Origin: Agrocybe praecox
Lineage: Eukaryota; Basidiomycota; Agaricomycetes; Agaricales; Agrocybaceae
NCBI GenBank assembly: GCA_964017145.1
Contig: CAXHKQ010000135.1
Location: 1 to 15,427 of the forward strand
Reading direction: 5' to 3'
Length of the DNA stretch: 15,427 nt
The position numbers and the translations under genes are program-made. Shown in pieces: positions 1 to 9,292 of this stretch. The notes below the pieces were generated by a model. That model had not been told where the DNA came from and made no database searches. It worked only from the letters and a program-made list of their open reading frames with translations. Numbering within the stretch: the stretch's first letter is position 1; every line of letters begins with the position of its first letter.

Positions 1-73
1 TTAACGTGTCTACCAACACGGGAGTGATTAACGTGTTCTACCAACACGGGAGTGATTAACGTGTCTACCAACA
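1..73 (-). mobile_element. Probable start of the 3' LTR of the BEL/Pao element (partial)
   Basis: On the minus strand the polyprotein stop is followed by a short purine-rich stretch, GATGATGGAGCGGCAG, which could serve as the polypurine tract. A TG dinucleotide (TGTTGG) follows at about 73. In BEL/Pao elements the 3' LTR normally begins just past pol, with TG. The rest of the LTR lies outside the window. Against the call, no copy of this sequence is found near the expected 5' LTR at 5700-6500, so the tandem array may instead lie between the stop codon and the LTR. Confidence 0.4.
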
Positions 74-74
74 C
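1..74. repeat. Three tandem copies of a 27-28 bp repeat
   Basis: Copies start at 1, 28 and 56 and read TTAACGTGT(T)CTACCAACAC followed by GGGAGTGA. The second copy has one extra T and the third stops at 74. Within each copy CGTGT and ACACG form a short hairpin (six base pairs in copy 2). On the minus strand, the sense strand of the neighbouring retrotransposon, each copy reads TGTTGGTAGACACGTTAATC, so every unit begins with a TGTTGG sequence typical of an LTR start. The array lies about 11 bp beyond the stop codon of the BEL polyprotein. It continues to the window edge, so the true copy number is unknown. Confidence 0.9.
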
Positions 75-84
75 TGCCGCTCCA

Positions 85-3000
85 TCATCCAACGACATTG
101 TCAACAGGTAGGCGCGATACCTTTGCGACAGCTCGTTTCACGACGCCACTCGCGGTCTTGACGGATACTACACGTACAAGTCCGTCGGCACCAGGATGGA
201 CGTCGATCACACGCCCCATCCGCCACTGGGTGCTGTGTTTGGCTTCATCGTGCAGAACAACAACGTCACCAACCATCATGTTCTCTTCTGCAGCCTGCCA
301 TTTCTTGCGCTCTTGCAGCTGATGCAGGTACTCGCGGCTCCATCGTCGCCAGAAGTGCTGGGCCATTTGCTGCACGAGCCGCCATCGTTGGCCTGCAGGC
401 ACCTTGTCGTCGACGATGCTCGGTTCGGGCACCGCGGTCAGTGGCTGCCCGGTGATGAAGTGCCCGGGTGTTAGCACATTGGCGTCGCCGCTGTCGCTGG
501 GCAGTGCCGACAATGGACGCGAGTTTAGCGCTGCTTCAACTTGTGCTAGGAACGTGCACATTTCCTCAAAGGTGAGCGTCGTTTCGCCGACGATCTTCCG
601 CATGGCCGTCTTCGCCATGCGCACGGTAGCCTCAGCTAGTCCGTTGAAGTGGGGTGAGCCAGGGGGCGAGAAGTGGAACTTCGTGCCACATTCCGCCAAC
701 AGCGATCGCCACTCGTCGTCTTGCATGGCCTTCTTCAACTGTTCTCTCATCTCTCGATCGGCTCCCACAAAGTTCGTGCCGTTGTCGCTGTACACATCCG
801 AACATAACCCACGCCGCGACGTGAACCGACGAAAGGCGGCCATGAACGCCACTGAGCTGAGCTCGCTCACCAGCTCGAGGTGCGTCGCCTTGGAGCTCAG
901 GCAGGTGAACACCGCCACCCATGACTTATGCGCCTTTTGGCCGCGACCTCGTGCAGTCCGCGACATGATAGGCCCGGCATAGTCGATCGCCGTGTGCAGG
1001 AACGGCCGCATGGGGCGAACACGCGCTTCTGGCAGCGTGCCCATTAGCTGCGAGCGCACGCGAGGTCGTGCTTTGACGCATGTGACACACCTGTGTACGT
1101 ACGCACGGACTGTCCTCCTTTCGTTCAGCAACCAGTATCGCTGCCTCAGCTGGCCACTCGTGGCCTCTGGTCCTCCATGGAACATTCGCTCATGAGCATC
1201 CTTGATGACGAGCTGGACCACACTGTTCCGTCCTGGCAGTATCACCGGGTGCGTCTCATCGTACGCCAGGTTGGCGTTACTGAGTCGGCCGCCGACTCTC
1301 AGCAGACCACGATCGTCCACAAACGGATTCAGCTTCCGCAAGCCGATGCGGCGCATCAGCGGCTCGTCTGCGATCAGTTTGGTCACATCACCGAACTCAT
1401 GCGACTGGATCAGCTGTAGCCAGATCAGGCGGGCCTCTTCGACTTCGTCAGTGCGCAGCCATCGACCATCTTGACGCCGCGCACGCACTACGCGACGACA
1501 TAGGGCAGTGATTCGCAGTAGTCGACGCCAGCATGAGTATCGGTGAGCTAAGTCCCACATCGATGATTGCACCACCGTGCTCACTACTGCTTCCTTCTTC
1601 TCCTTCTTCTCCTCTAGCAGCGACTCGTCGACTGCCGTTTGTTGTTGTTGCGGCCAGTTCTGCGGATCCGTCTTCAGCCATTGTGGGCCGTTCCACCACA
1701 AGGGGTGCTGGCGCAATTCGGACGGCATGATGCCGCGCGAGGCCACGTCTGCTGGGTTGTCAACGCCAGGGACGTGCCGCCATTGCTCCGCTGCCATGCT
1801 TCTCTGGATCTCGCCTACTCGATTCGCAACGTACGTCTGCCAGACGTTGGCGTGCCGATTGATCCATGCCAGAACCACGGTCGAATCGGTCCAGGCATAC
1901 ACGGCAACATCATCTGCGCAACGAAGCGCACTGCGAACCTCCAACAGCAGTCGGCACAGAAGAAGTGCTCCGCACAACTCCAGCCTCGGGATGCTCTGCT
2001 GCTTGATGGGCGCCACGCTCGTCTTGGCGGCCATCAGTGTCGTCTTCACGCTTCCATCAGCGCATTGCACTCGAGCGTACACACACGCTGCGAATGCCGA
2101 CATGGACGCGTCCGAAAATCCGTGCAGCTGCAGGGTGCTGTTACGGCTCTCGAGGCCACACCAGCGGCTAATCCTGATCTGCTCCAGCTCAGGCAGCTCG
2201 AGTTGATACGTGCGCCAACGTTCAACGATCTCCTCTGGTAGGTCGTCGTCCCAACCAACGCCGACTAGCCACAGCGACTGCATCAGTGTCTTTGCGAGCG
2301 TGATCACTGGAGCCACGAGTCCGAGTGGGTCGAATAACTTCGAAATCTCCGACAGCATCTGTCTCTTGGTCGTCGCCTTGCACGTCTCTAACTGCTTCAC
2401 TCGATATCCGAACTGGTCGACTGCTGGGTGCCAGAACACACCAAGTGCCTTGATCGTGCTGTCCTCATCATCGAGCTGCAGCGGCACTGGACCTTCTCGG
2501 TGGTCAGCTGGCAGAGATTCGATCAGCTGACGGCTGTTCGACGACCATTTCAGCAGCCGAAATCCTCCAGCTAACATCAGCTTCAGCAACTCGTCCTTCC
2601 TTTCTATCGCTTCCTCGACAGAATCGGCGCCTGACAGGCAATCGTCAACGTAGAAATCGTTGCGGACGATTGAGGCTGCTGCCGGGAACCGATGCGCTTC
2701 ATCATCGGCGAGACGTTGGAGGGTCTTGACGGCCTGATACGGCGCGCTCGATGTGCCGTAGGTCACGGTTTTCAACCGGAAATGCCGAACGGGCTCGTCG
2801 GGTGAATCGCGCCACACGATTCGCTGCAGCTCCTGGTGCTCGCACGTGACGAGTATCTGCCGATACATCTTCTCAATGTCGGCCGAGAAGCAGATCTTCT
2901 TCGACCTCCAACGCATCAGAATGCTGGTCAGCGACTCCTGCAATCTGGGCCCCGTCAACAGCAGTGAGTTGAGGCTGCTACCGTTTGATGTCGCTGCCGA

Positions 3001-5586
3001 CGCATCAAACACCACTCTCAACTTCGTCGTTGTGCTGTCCGGCTTCAGCACAGCATGATGTGGTAGGTAGCACTGCGGCTGCTTGTCGACCTCTGCTGCT
3101 GGCACTTCCTCCATATGCCCCAGCTCCAAGTACTTCGCCATAAATGACTTGTACTGCTCGAACAGGTCAGGCGACTGGCCGAACTTCCGCTCCATCTGGC
3201 CCAGTCTCCGCACGGCGGCTTTGCAGGACTCTCCTAGCTCCCGCCCCCCCTGCCGGAACGGCAGCTCTACAATATAGCGCCCGTCGTCGCTCCGTCTGGT
3301 CGTCGCGTCGAATAGGTCCTCACACCTCTGATCTTCGACCGACTTCACCGTCTTGACGGTCACTTCTTCCTGCTCCCAGAAGCGTTGTAGAAGGACATCC
3401 AGCTGCACGGGTGAACACGTGAGCGATGCCGACACGGCTGGCAGAGATGTGGTGGTTCCGCTGACCATCCATCCAAACATGGTCTCCTGCGCGACTAGAC
3501 CATCGACCTTCACCACACCATGCATCAACATATCAGCGACAGCCGCTGCTCCCAGCAACAGGTCAATGCGTCCTGTCTGCCAGTACTTCTCGTCCGCCAG
3601 TTGCAGCTTGGCAAGCGACGGATGCGACGACTTGACCATGGTCGCCGACGGTAGGTCCGCCGTCACTGACGACAACACCAGTGCGCACACGTCTAATTCT
3701 CCCTTTCCATTAGTGCAGGATGACGCTCGGAACTTCACACAGCCATAGTTCCTTCCTGCCGCTGCCTTCGCGACACCAGTCAACTGGATGTCGGACGCTT
3801 GCCAGCGCAGACCCAACCGCTGGACTGCCTGCCGCGAGATGATCGACACCTGCGACCCTTGATCGACGAGCGCTCGCAACCTGGACGTGCGACCCTCCGG
3901 CGTCGTGACCATTATCATGGCCGTTGGCAGCAGCGTTTCGCGCGGGTCGAGTGGAGCGGACACTGTGCAGGTGTTGGTGCTCGCCCGCGACTGGCCGTGA
4001 AACGGCGTGAGACGACCGCCTGCTGCTGCGCTGCTCGATGATGAGACTGGGTTGGTAGCTACGGCAGCGGAACCTTGAGCCGCCTGCGCCGTCTGAGGCT
4101 CGATGTGCAGCAACGAGTGGTGACTGAGGCCACATGTCCGGCAGCTGAAGCGAGCGTTGCACGTCTGCGCTCGGTGCTTGTCGGTTGCGAGGCACCTAAA
4201 ACATAGCCGCTGTTCTCCGGCGAATGCGCGCCGCTCTGCGACTGAGCGCGCCATGAATTGCGGACACTTGTAGAGGCCGTGCTGACCCTGGCACAGCACG
4301 CAGTCTCTACCATTGGTCGATGTCGCCACGACATGCGAATGAGCGGAGCGACGGGATTGGTTGGATGGGTGGCTGTGACGTGCGCTCGATGCACCACCAA
4401 TAGAGACGCTCACGTCTCTCATCGCCTCGAGCGACCCCAATACGCCGTGCAAAAAATCGTCCAACTGAGCGAAAGTTGGCATCACTTTGTTGGCGCCTTG
4501 CGCGCGCTCCCACTCCATACGCGTCACGACGTCGAGCTTCGTGACCGTGAGCACGACAAGCACGTCGTCTAGGTGGTCAGTGTGGCGCTGCAACACCCGC
4601 AATGACCGAACACATCGATTGGTCCCGTTGATCAGACGGGCCAACTCAACCGAGCACTCCTTGCTCATTGCTGGCAACTTCAGCATCCGTTCGATCAGGC
4701 GGAAGACTAACAGTCGCCCATTCTCGAACTTCCTAACTAGCGTCTGCCACGCCGTTTCGAAGTTGCCATTCATCAGCGCGATTCCGGCAATTGCATCAGC
4801 AGCCTGGCCAATACACGCCGCACGCAGCATATGCAGCCGATGAATGTCGCTGAGCTGGTTGTTGTTGTTCACCAGGGCCGAAAACACATCGCGGAAGCTG
4901 ACCCACTCGTCCAGCTCCCCGGAAAAAGTCGGCGGTTGAATCGGCGGCAACCTCAGTGTCGATTGCAGCCCCATGTACTGCTGGTCGACAACAACAACGT
5001 TGCCGGGAGCCGCGGAAGATGACGCCACGCCGGGCGCCATGCCAGACGCCATGCCTGACGCGGCACTGGACGCCGCGCTGGGCGTCATGCCGGATGACGC
5101 GCTGGACGCCATGTTGGACACCACGTCGGCCGCCACGCCGGGCAACTCGTTGGACGCCATGCTGGAATCCGTGCCAGCTGCCGCTCCGCCGAGCGGATGA
5201 GTGGACAATGAACCATGTGCTGGGGGCAGAATTGACGACCCAGCTGCTCCAATCGCTTGCGACACAGTCGCCCTCAGCGACGAGCGAATTTCCAAAAGCG
5301 CATGACGAGCCTCTTCGTGCGCTTCCTCAATGTCCTCATAATACTCAATTTTAAAATGGTACTCATCCGCTTTGTCCTCGTCCGCTTCCAGCATCACAGC
5401 ATCCGCCGCCTTCTGCCACACCTTCCACGCCGCCTCGAACTCCTGCCTTCTGCTTTCCAGCAGCTCGATGCGCAACTGCACCGACTCCTCCTTATTCAGG
5501 CGCCCCTTGCTTTTCAGCGTGTTGGAGTGGAAGCGCTGGATATGCTGCGCGGCACGCTCGACATCGAGAACCATTGACGCCGACAT
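85..5586 (-). CDS. BEL/Pao retrotransposon gag-pol polyprotein, intact
   Basis: One open frame encodes every protein of a BEL/Pao LTR retrotransposon. Residue numbers count from the upstream ATG at 5703. I prefer the start at 5586 (MSASMVLDVE), because the preceding 39 residues are His/Thr-rich leader-like sequence. Order: helical, charged gag N-terminus; Ala/Ser/Met-rich linker (about 180-235); gag core of DUF1759 type (PPTFSGELDEWVSF, about 255 on); three zinc knuckles (about 466-532: CX2CX3HX4C, CX2CX5HX4C, CX2CX3HX4H); aspartic protease with DQGS (about 611); reverse transcriptase with FSADIEKMYR (about 940) and catalytic YVDD (about 1017); RNase H (GFSDAS about 1196, TDST about 1272); integrase with HHCC zinc site (about 1504-1540) and DDE residues (about D1573, D1640, E1690); and a C-terminal DUF5641-like domain (about 1770-1865). 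No env is seen. There is no stop or frameshift anywhere, which suggests a recent and possibly active copy. Confidence 0.95.
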   Translation of the reverse strand: MSASMVLDVERAAQHIQRFHSNTLKSKGRLNKEESVQLRIELLESRRQEFEAAWKVWQKAADAVMLEADEDKADEYHFKIEYYEDIEEAHEEARHALLEIRSSLRATVSQAIGAAGSSILPPAHGSLSTHPLGGAAAGTDSSMASNELPGVAADVVSNMASSASSGMTPSAASSAASGMASGMAPGVASSSAAPGNVVVVDQQYMGLQSTLRLPPIQPPTFSGELDEWVSFRDVFSALVNNNNQLSDIHRLHMLRAACIGQAADAIAGIALMNGNFETAWQTLVRKFENGRLLVFRLIERMLKLPAMSKECSVELARLINGTNRCVRSLRVLQRHTDHLDDVLVVLTVTKLDVVTRMEWERAQGANKVMPTFAQLDDFLHGVLGSLEAMRDVSVSIGGASSARHSHPSNQSRRSAHSHVVATSTNGRDCVLCQGQHGLYKCPQFMARSVAERRAFAGEQRLCFRCLATDKHRAQTCNARFSCRTCGLSHHSLLHIEPQTAQAAQGSAAVATNPVSSSSSAAAGGRLTPFHGQSRASTNTCTVSAPLDPRETLLPTAMIMVTTPEGRTSRLRALVDQGSQVSIISRQAVQRLGLRWQASDIQLTGVAKAAAGRNYGCVKFRASSCTNGKGELDVCALVLSSVTADLPSATMVKSSHPSLAKLQLADEKYWQTGRIDLLLGAAAVADMLMHGVVKVDGLVAQETMFGWMVSGTTTSLPAVSASLTCSPVQLDVLLQRFWEQEEVTVKTVKSVEDQRCEDLFDATTRRSDDGRYIVELPFRQGGRELGESCKAAVRRLGQMERKFGQSPDLFEQYKSFMAKYLELGHMEEVPAAEVDKQPQCYLPHHAVLKPDSTTTKLRVVFDASAATSNGSSLNSLLLTGPRLQESLTSILMRWRSKKICFSADIEKMYRQILVTCEHQELQRIVWRDSPDEPVRHFRLKTVTYGTSSAPYQAVKTLQRLADDEAHRFPAAASIVRNDFYVDDCLSGADSVEEAIERKDELLKLMLAGGFRLLKWSSNSRQLIESLPADHREGPVPLQLDDEDSTIKALGVFWHPAVDQFGYRVKQLETCKATTKRQMLSEISKLFDPLGLVAPVITLAKTLMQSLWLVGVGWDDDLPEEIVERWRTYQLELPELEQIRISRWCGLESRNSTLQLHGFSDASMSAFAACVYARVQCADGSVKTTLMAAKTSVAPIKQQSIPRLELCGALLLCRLLLEVRSALRCADDVAVYAWTDSTVVLAWINRHANVWQTYVANRVGEIQRSMAAEQWRHVPGVDNPADVASRGIMPSELRQHPLWWNGPQWLKTDPQNWPQQQQTAVDESLLEEKKEKKEAVVSTVVQSSMWDLAHRYSCWRRLLRITALCRRVVRARRQDGRWLRTDEVEEARLIWLQLIQSHEFGDVTKLIADEPLMRRIGLRKLNPFVDDRGLLRVGGRLSNANLAYDETHPVILPGRNSVVQLVIKDAHERMFHGGPEATSGQLRQRYWLLNERRTVRAYVHRCVTCVKARPRVRSQLMGTLPEARVRPMRPFLHTAIDYAGPIMSRTARGRGQKAHKSWVAVFTCLSSKATHLELVSELSSVAFMAAFRRFTSRRGLCSDVYSDNGTNFVGADREMREQLKKAMQDDEWRSLLAECGTKFHFSPPGSPHFNGLAEATVRMAKTAMRKIVGETTLTFEEMCTFLAQVEAALNSRPLSALPSDSGDANVLTPGHFITGQPLTAVPEPSIVDDKVPAGQRWRLVQQMAQHFWRRWSREYLHQLQERKKWQAAEENMMVGDVVVLHDEAKHSTQWRMGRVIDVHPGADGLVRVVSVKTASGVVKRAVAKVSRLPVDNVVG
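5018..5172 (-). repeat. Degenerate repeats coding the Ala/Ser/Met-rich gag linker
   Basis: The DNA repeats GACGCCATG-like units (GCCATGCCAGACGCCATGCC, then GGACGCCATG variants) and encodes a low-complexity Ala/Ser/Met/Gly stretch with motifs such as SGMASGMAPG. It sits between the helical N-terminal part of gag and the gag core, so it is probably a flexible linker that varies in length between copies by repeat slippage. Confidence 0.6.
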
Positions 5587-6230
5587 GCTGAAAAGGGTTC
5601 TTTTTGTTTTGTGTAAAAAGTGTAGTGTGAATGTTCTGTGTAAAGTGTAATGTGTAATGTGTGAGGTGTAGAAATGTTCACACACTCCCGAATCGATCAC
5701 CAAAAAAATTCACACGCGTGAGAATAAAAATGAATCGATCGCCCGAACACTCGATCTAAATGCGGTTGATCCCGAAGTGAACGCGACAGTACTGCGAAAC
5801 AAACGCCCGAAAGAATAAAATTAAAATTGAGTCGAAATCGGTTTGACTCCCGCTGATTAATATTATTCGGCTCGTATGGACCAAATGTTCCCGCGACGTG
5901 AGTGGACTGTATAAATTTGAGGAACAAGCAAAACCAAACCAAACGCACTGGTTGTCTGCTGAATCGTTACTGATTTATTGTGTAATGTGCAGGACAGCTG
6001 TCGACTGCATAATATTCTGCACACAGAAAACCCGCTACGGTCAGTGAACTTGTGCTTGTTCAGGACTATATACATTTGCATTTGTGTTGGTGTGTGTGCT
6101 GCTCGGCGAGCGATCGGCGAGCGCGATCGGACGATTTGTGTGTGTATGCGTGTGCGAGCGTTTGTTGGCGCGCGTTCAGGCGCTCGCCTATGTATGTGTG
6201 CGGGTGGATGTTTGCTGCCGTGTTTGACAC
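5587..6230 (-). mobile_element. BEL leader and probable 5' LTR region (unproven)
   Basis: The region lies upstream of the polyprotein on the minus strand. The first 100 bp is an ACAC(A/T)TT-rich leader. A candidate primer-binding site begins with TGG at 5702 (TGGTGATCGATTCGGG), but the matching tRNA is not identified. Further upstream on the minus strand are an AATAAA at 5979-5974 and a TATATAG at 6072-6066, in the order expected for a U3-R-U5 LTR. I cannot confirm an LTR: the sequence before the candidate primer site does not end in CA, and the tandem repeat at 1-74 is not found here. The right boundary given is a guess. Confidence 0.35.
6060..6215. repeat. GT-rich and GCG-rich simple sequence
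   Basis: Interrupted TGTG runs (TGTGTTGGTGTGTGTG, TTTGTGTGTGTATGCGTGTG) alternate with CGGCGAGCGATCGGCGAGCGCGATCGG, in which GATCGGCGAGCG-type words repeat. No convincing coding frame is present. Similar GT/GCG mixtures recur at 7540-8220, 11930-12560 and 14340-14640. Confidence 0.6.
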
Positions 6231-6798
6231 AGGGTGTCTCAATAATTATTTAACACTAAATATTAACGTTCCGCCGCAACCGGCCGCATCACCCGTCATA
6301 CATAAAACATGCGTTTTCATGCGTATACTCATTGCCGACCGTCGACTTTTGACATTAACTGTAGGTATATCAGTGAGCTTCGCATCAATACAACTCTTTA
6401 TGAGGCGATAATTATTTCGAACTTGAACCGCCTAACTTTGATTGCGTCTGGTAAATATGGAAGTGAAAATATTCTACATGATTGAAGTTAAATGCAAATA
6501 CTCAGGCCAACCGCTTGACCGGAATAGATGCAACTTACCCAACGTACATAATTTGTGATTTTGAAGGTGGTTACATCACATTCTTAGTGGAAAGGCACAA
6601 ACATATCATTAGTCAGCCGGTAATTTTTCGCCCCATTACCACTGCCAGTCATTCTCTGAGCGAAAGAGATGCTCGTTTAATAATTTTCGATTTTTTCCTC
6701 TTGCAGCTAGTATATTTTTATTTTCATTCAATGTTACCACCGAATACGAGGACCCATGATTATATTATTTTAATTTTTACCTTTACAATTTGATTGGA

Positions 6799-7241
6799 TC
6801 ATTTATTGAATACATTTTCTATCAAATGACCACCTCCATTGACAACTGAAAAATGTTTCTTTTTAGCTGCATTTTTCATAATTATTTCAAGTATTTTCGG
6901 TCGGTATAACAATAATTTCTGCTCAATAATTCATGCACCATCTGGCATGGTGACGAAACGACACTCTCGGGTTATGAGAAAAGTTCGCTGTGAACACTTG
7001 AATCAGTTATTTTTATCAATCAACATCATATAAAAAAAAACACAGACAAATGCACGATATAATGCAGACTATTTCGCTATGGCGCTAATTAAGTAACAGT
7101 GATGAGATGATGTATTCCAAAACTAGTCCCAACAAATTGTATTGGACTAAATTAAAATACAAAATATAATTTATGAAAAACGGCTGACAATTTAAAAGTT
7201 ATTCAATGTTCTCATAGCTCCATCATATATGGCGCACCCTG
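6799..7241 (-). pseudogene. Internally deleted Tc1/mariner-like transposon relic (copy A)
   Basis: On the minus strand the element starts at 7241 with CAGGGTGCGCCATATATGAT, directly flanked by TA at 7242-7243, the target duplication of Tc1/mariner elements. About 400 bp further on is the end of an eroded frame, reading MKNAAKKKHFSVV then NGGGHLIENVFNK and a stop at 6799. The GGH motif near the end is the style of C-terminus seen in many Tc1/mariner-type transposases. An in-frame TGA lies upstream and no catalytic domain remains, so most of the gene is gone. A second copy at 15134-15427 shares both the terminus and the C-terminal motif. The superfamily is inferred from the TA flank and the GGH tail. 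The other end is not located: a CAGGGTG at 6230 is a weak candidate. Confidence 0.6.
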
Positions 7242-8060
7242 TACAAGAGGGGGTCCTATATGCTCCTACGATTTTTTGTTGGCTACGATTTGCATTTTGA
7301 GTGATTTTCTGTAAAATTCATATTTCAGGCTCCACTGTTGTTATCTTATAGATTGCGGACGTAAGTATGAACAAAGCATGGAAATCTGTACCTCTGCCAC
7401 CTTCCTTTTATCAAAATTATATTCCAAACGTCACACTCTGTATGTGTGTCTTCAAATGTCAGTCGATGACCGATCAATAATGCACATCAGAGACGTCATT
7501 TTACCACACATTTACGGCGATCAAGTCGCTGTGCTGTGATTTGTGCAGTATGTGTGTGTTTGAGTGTCACATGTGTGTCTCTGCGATTCAACCTCAGCGA
7601 GTGTAGTTTTACGCGGAATTCCTAAGCAGCAAGGTGGAAGCAAGGTGGAATACACACACACAGATGACGAAGAATAACAATGTGTGTGTGTCGTGTGTGT
7701 GCATATACCATCGATCGTGTCACCAACGAACGATGATCGTATTTGTTTATGCTGAACGCGCGCGCAACGCATTCAAATCGTTCGACGAAGTTCAGCAGAG
7801 GCGGCGATTTTGGGTAAACATATATAATGCACGCATGCGCGTGGTAGAAGTTGAATGGCATCGCACCGCCGTGGTCGCAGCCGCCACAGTGCAAAGACAA
7901 CGAACACAAATAAACACGCAACGGTTTTGTTTGACCAGAAATGGTGTGAAGCGTACGCACATTTCTTGTCCTAATGAATTGAACATATTTGTGTTGTCAC
8001 CTTTCGGCGCAAGCGAGCATGCGCGATCGACGCTGCTGCGTCCAGAGCATAATGGGATTA
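7242..8060. other. Non-coding stretch with GT/CA simple repeats
   Basis: No gene is recognised. TGTGTGTG/CACACACA runs occur at 7545-7580 and 7650-7705. Open frames here on both strands are rich in repeat-encoded His, Thr, Cys and Val and resemble no known protein, so I do not call them. Confidence 0.5.
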
Positions 8061-8074
8061 TTGTGCTGCTTTGG

Positions 8075-8098
8075 CTGCTGCTGCTGCTGCTGCTGCTG
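8075..8098. repeat. (CTG)8 microsatellite
   Basis: Eight uninterrupted CTG units, followed by CAGAGATAGAGAG. It lies at the left edge of the CpG-rich block. Read in one frame it would give polyleucine, but no supporting coding context is seen. Confidence 0.95.
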
Positions 8099-8109
8099 CA
8101 GAGATAGAG

Positions 8110-8225
8110 AGACTGCGCGCGCGCGCTACGCAGCCGAATGAAATGTGGCGAATCGCCGCGCGCGCGGACAGAATAAGTGCGCGCATGTGCTAGCCTTGGC
8201 GCGTGCCACTTGTTTCAGAGTTGCG
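8110..8225. other. CpG-rich block with alternating GC runs
   Basis: The block contains GCGCGCGCGC at about 8114-8125, CGCCGCGCGCGCGG at about 8155 and GTGCGCGCATGTGC at about 8177. Alternating purine-pyrimidine runs of this kind are unusual in the otherwise AT-rich surroundings. It could be part of a promoter or simply a mutable simple repeat. No start codon or splice signal decides between these. Confidence 0.5.
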
Positions 8226-9065
8226 CTCGAGTAGTGTATGTTGTATGAAATGCACCCGAACACAAATTCCATCGGCGTCGCGTCGCACAATAGCCTATCG
8301 ATTTAGTTCAATAAACATAAACAATGCAGATTGAATGCTGCTGCACAGCCCGGCAGCAGCAGAACCGCCACTTTGCATGTACAGAGCATGAAATACTAGG
8401 CTTATTAGTATGGTTTTGGAAATGAGCAAAAAATGCACACACGATATCAGATATTATGACCATCCAAAGCCCTATGTGGGCATCGACCTTGAGGAACCTC
8501 CTTTTAATTAACAATAATTTTATATTTGTAATTATAATTATGCATACAAATGGCTTCTGTATTGTTAATCGATGTGTTTAAGGACACAAACACAAATTGG
8601 TATGATGCAGTATTTTTTTTTATATTAGGTTGAGTAGTCAGAGAGCTTACTGCTCTACTGATTTCCTCGTTTTTTTTGGTCGGTCGTGAAGACCATCTGA
8701 CCAGACACAAATCTTTAAGTCGTTTGGGGTAGTCGACTCCCGTTATAGCCAAGACAAAGGATGGCTTGCACAAATGTGTTTAGTTGTTGTACCAAACAAG
8801 CGAACAACGACTAAGTACACAAGCACAAGCGCATCCTTCCTTCTAGAAGGATGGAACGAGAAATGATGCAGTATTGTTGATTGAACCTTATTGAGTTATA
8901 CTACTATACTACTTTACTACTATACGAACTCGCGACGACGTCTGTCTGCAATCGATAGTCCATTTATCTGGCTATATTTTTGCTGAACATTATTGCCCTG
9001 TATTGAGTCTATGCTTCAAGCGATACTAAAAAAAACTCGATGTCATGTTTTTTTAACGATTTGAA
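8226..9065. other. Unassigned AT-rich stretch
   Basis: No gene is recognised. Small structures are a 12-bp palindrome CCTTCTAGAAGG at 8839-8850 inside a CATCCTTC/GAAGGATG inverted repeat (8832-8853), and irregular ACT repeats at about 8900-8925. A minus-strand frame of 89 codons at 8504-8773 has no family resemblance I can name and is not called. Confidence 0.4.
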
Positions 9066-9069
9066 AAAA

Positions 9070-9093
9070 AAGGTGGGGTAAGTTTTGCCTCTA
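9070..9093. repeat. TIR-like motif, left copy (GTGGGGTAAGTTTTGC)
   Basis: GTGGGGTAAGTTTTGC at about 9072-9087 is matched exactly, in inverted orientation, by GCAAAACTTACCCCAC at about 11561-11576. Both are followed inward by a GCC-containing stretch (GCCTC and later GCCCAAAACT on the left; GCCTCGCCCATTTTA on the right, read inverted). This fits degraded terminal inverted repeats of a DNA element that other elements have invaded. No target duplication is visible, so the pair could also be two separate copies of one repeat. Confidence 0.5.
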
Positions 9094-9268
9094 GTCAATT
9101 GTGCCCAAAACTATAAAATTCAGAGTCGAAAAATTACAAATAAGTTTCTTTTATGCGCATTCAAACGAACAAAACCGATAGAAACCAAGAAATATCATCA
9201 TGGCCTCTATAATCTGGATTCGCGTGTTCAATAAATTAATATAGACATTTCCAATATGAAAAATGGAT

Positions 9269-9292
9269 ACTTACTTACTTACTTACTTACTT
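9269..9292. repeat. (ACTT)6 microsatellite, likely a retroposon tail
   Basis: Six perfect ACTT units, which read (AAGT)6 on the minus strand. The adjoining minus-strand sequence, GCAATGTGCCACTTGGGC before the repeat, resembles CACTATGTGCCATCATGGCA before the AAGT-like tail of the RTE-like relic at 10425-10450. This suggests the 3' end of a related non-LTR element. Confidence 0.85.

Noticed and set aside
1..74. CRISPR-like array
   Set aside because: The units are contiguous with no spacers, lie in an arthropod-type retrotransposon, and read as a tandem repeat.
404..982. Plus-strand frames of 100-209 codons across 98-5650
   Set aside because: They are the complementary shadow of the BEL polyprotein, with no family motifs of their own.
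5587..5703. Upstream ATG at 5703 as the start of the polyprotein
   Set aside because: The extra 39 residues are encoded by ACAC-rich leader sequence with no gag-like features. The ATG at 5586 is preferred, but the longer form cannot be excluded.
6230..6236. CAGGGTG at 6230 as the second terminus of the transposon relic ending at 7241
   Set aside because: Only seven bases match, the flank is CA rather than TA, and the next bases (TCTCAATAAT) do not match the CGCCATAT terminus.
7634..8107. 157-codon plus-strand frame as a gene
   Set aside because: It spans GT repeats and the CTG run, and its composition follows the repeats. There is no recognisable domain.
8630..8780. Second tRNA-like head (TAGTCGACTCC as a B box)
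   Set aside because: The B-box match is weak and no A box lies at tRNA spacing.
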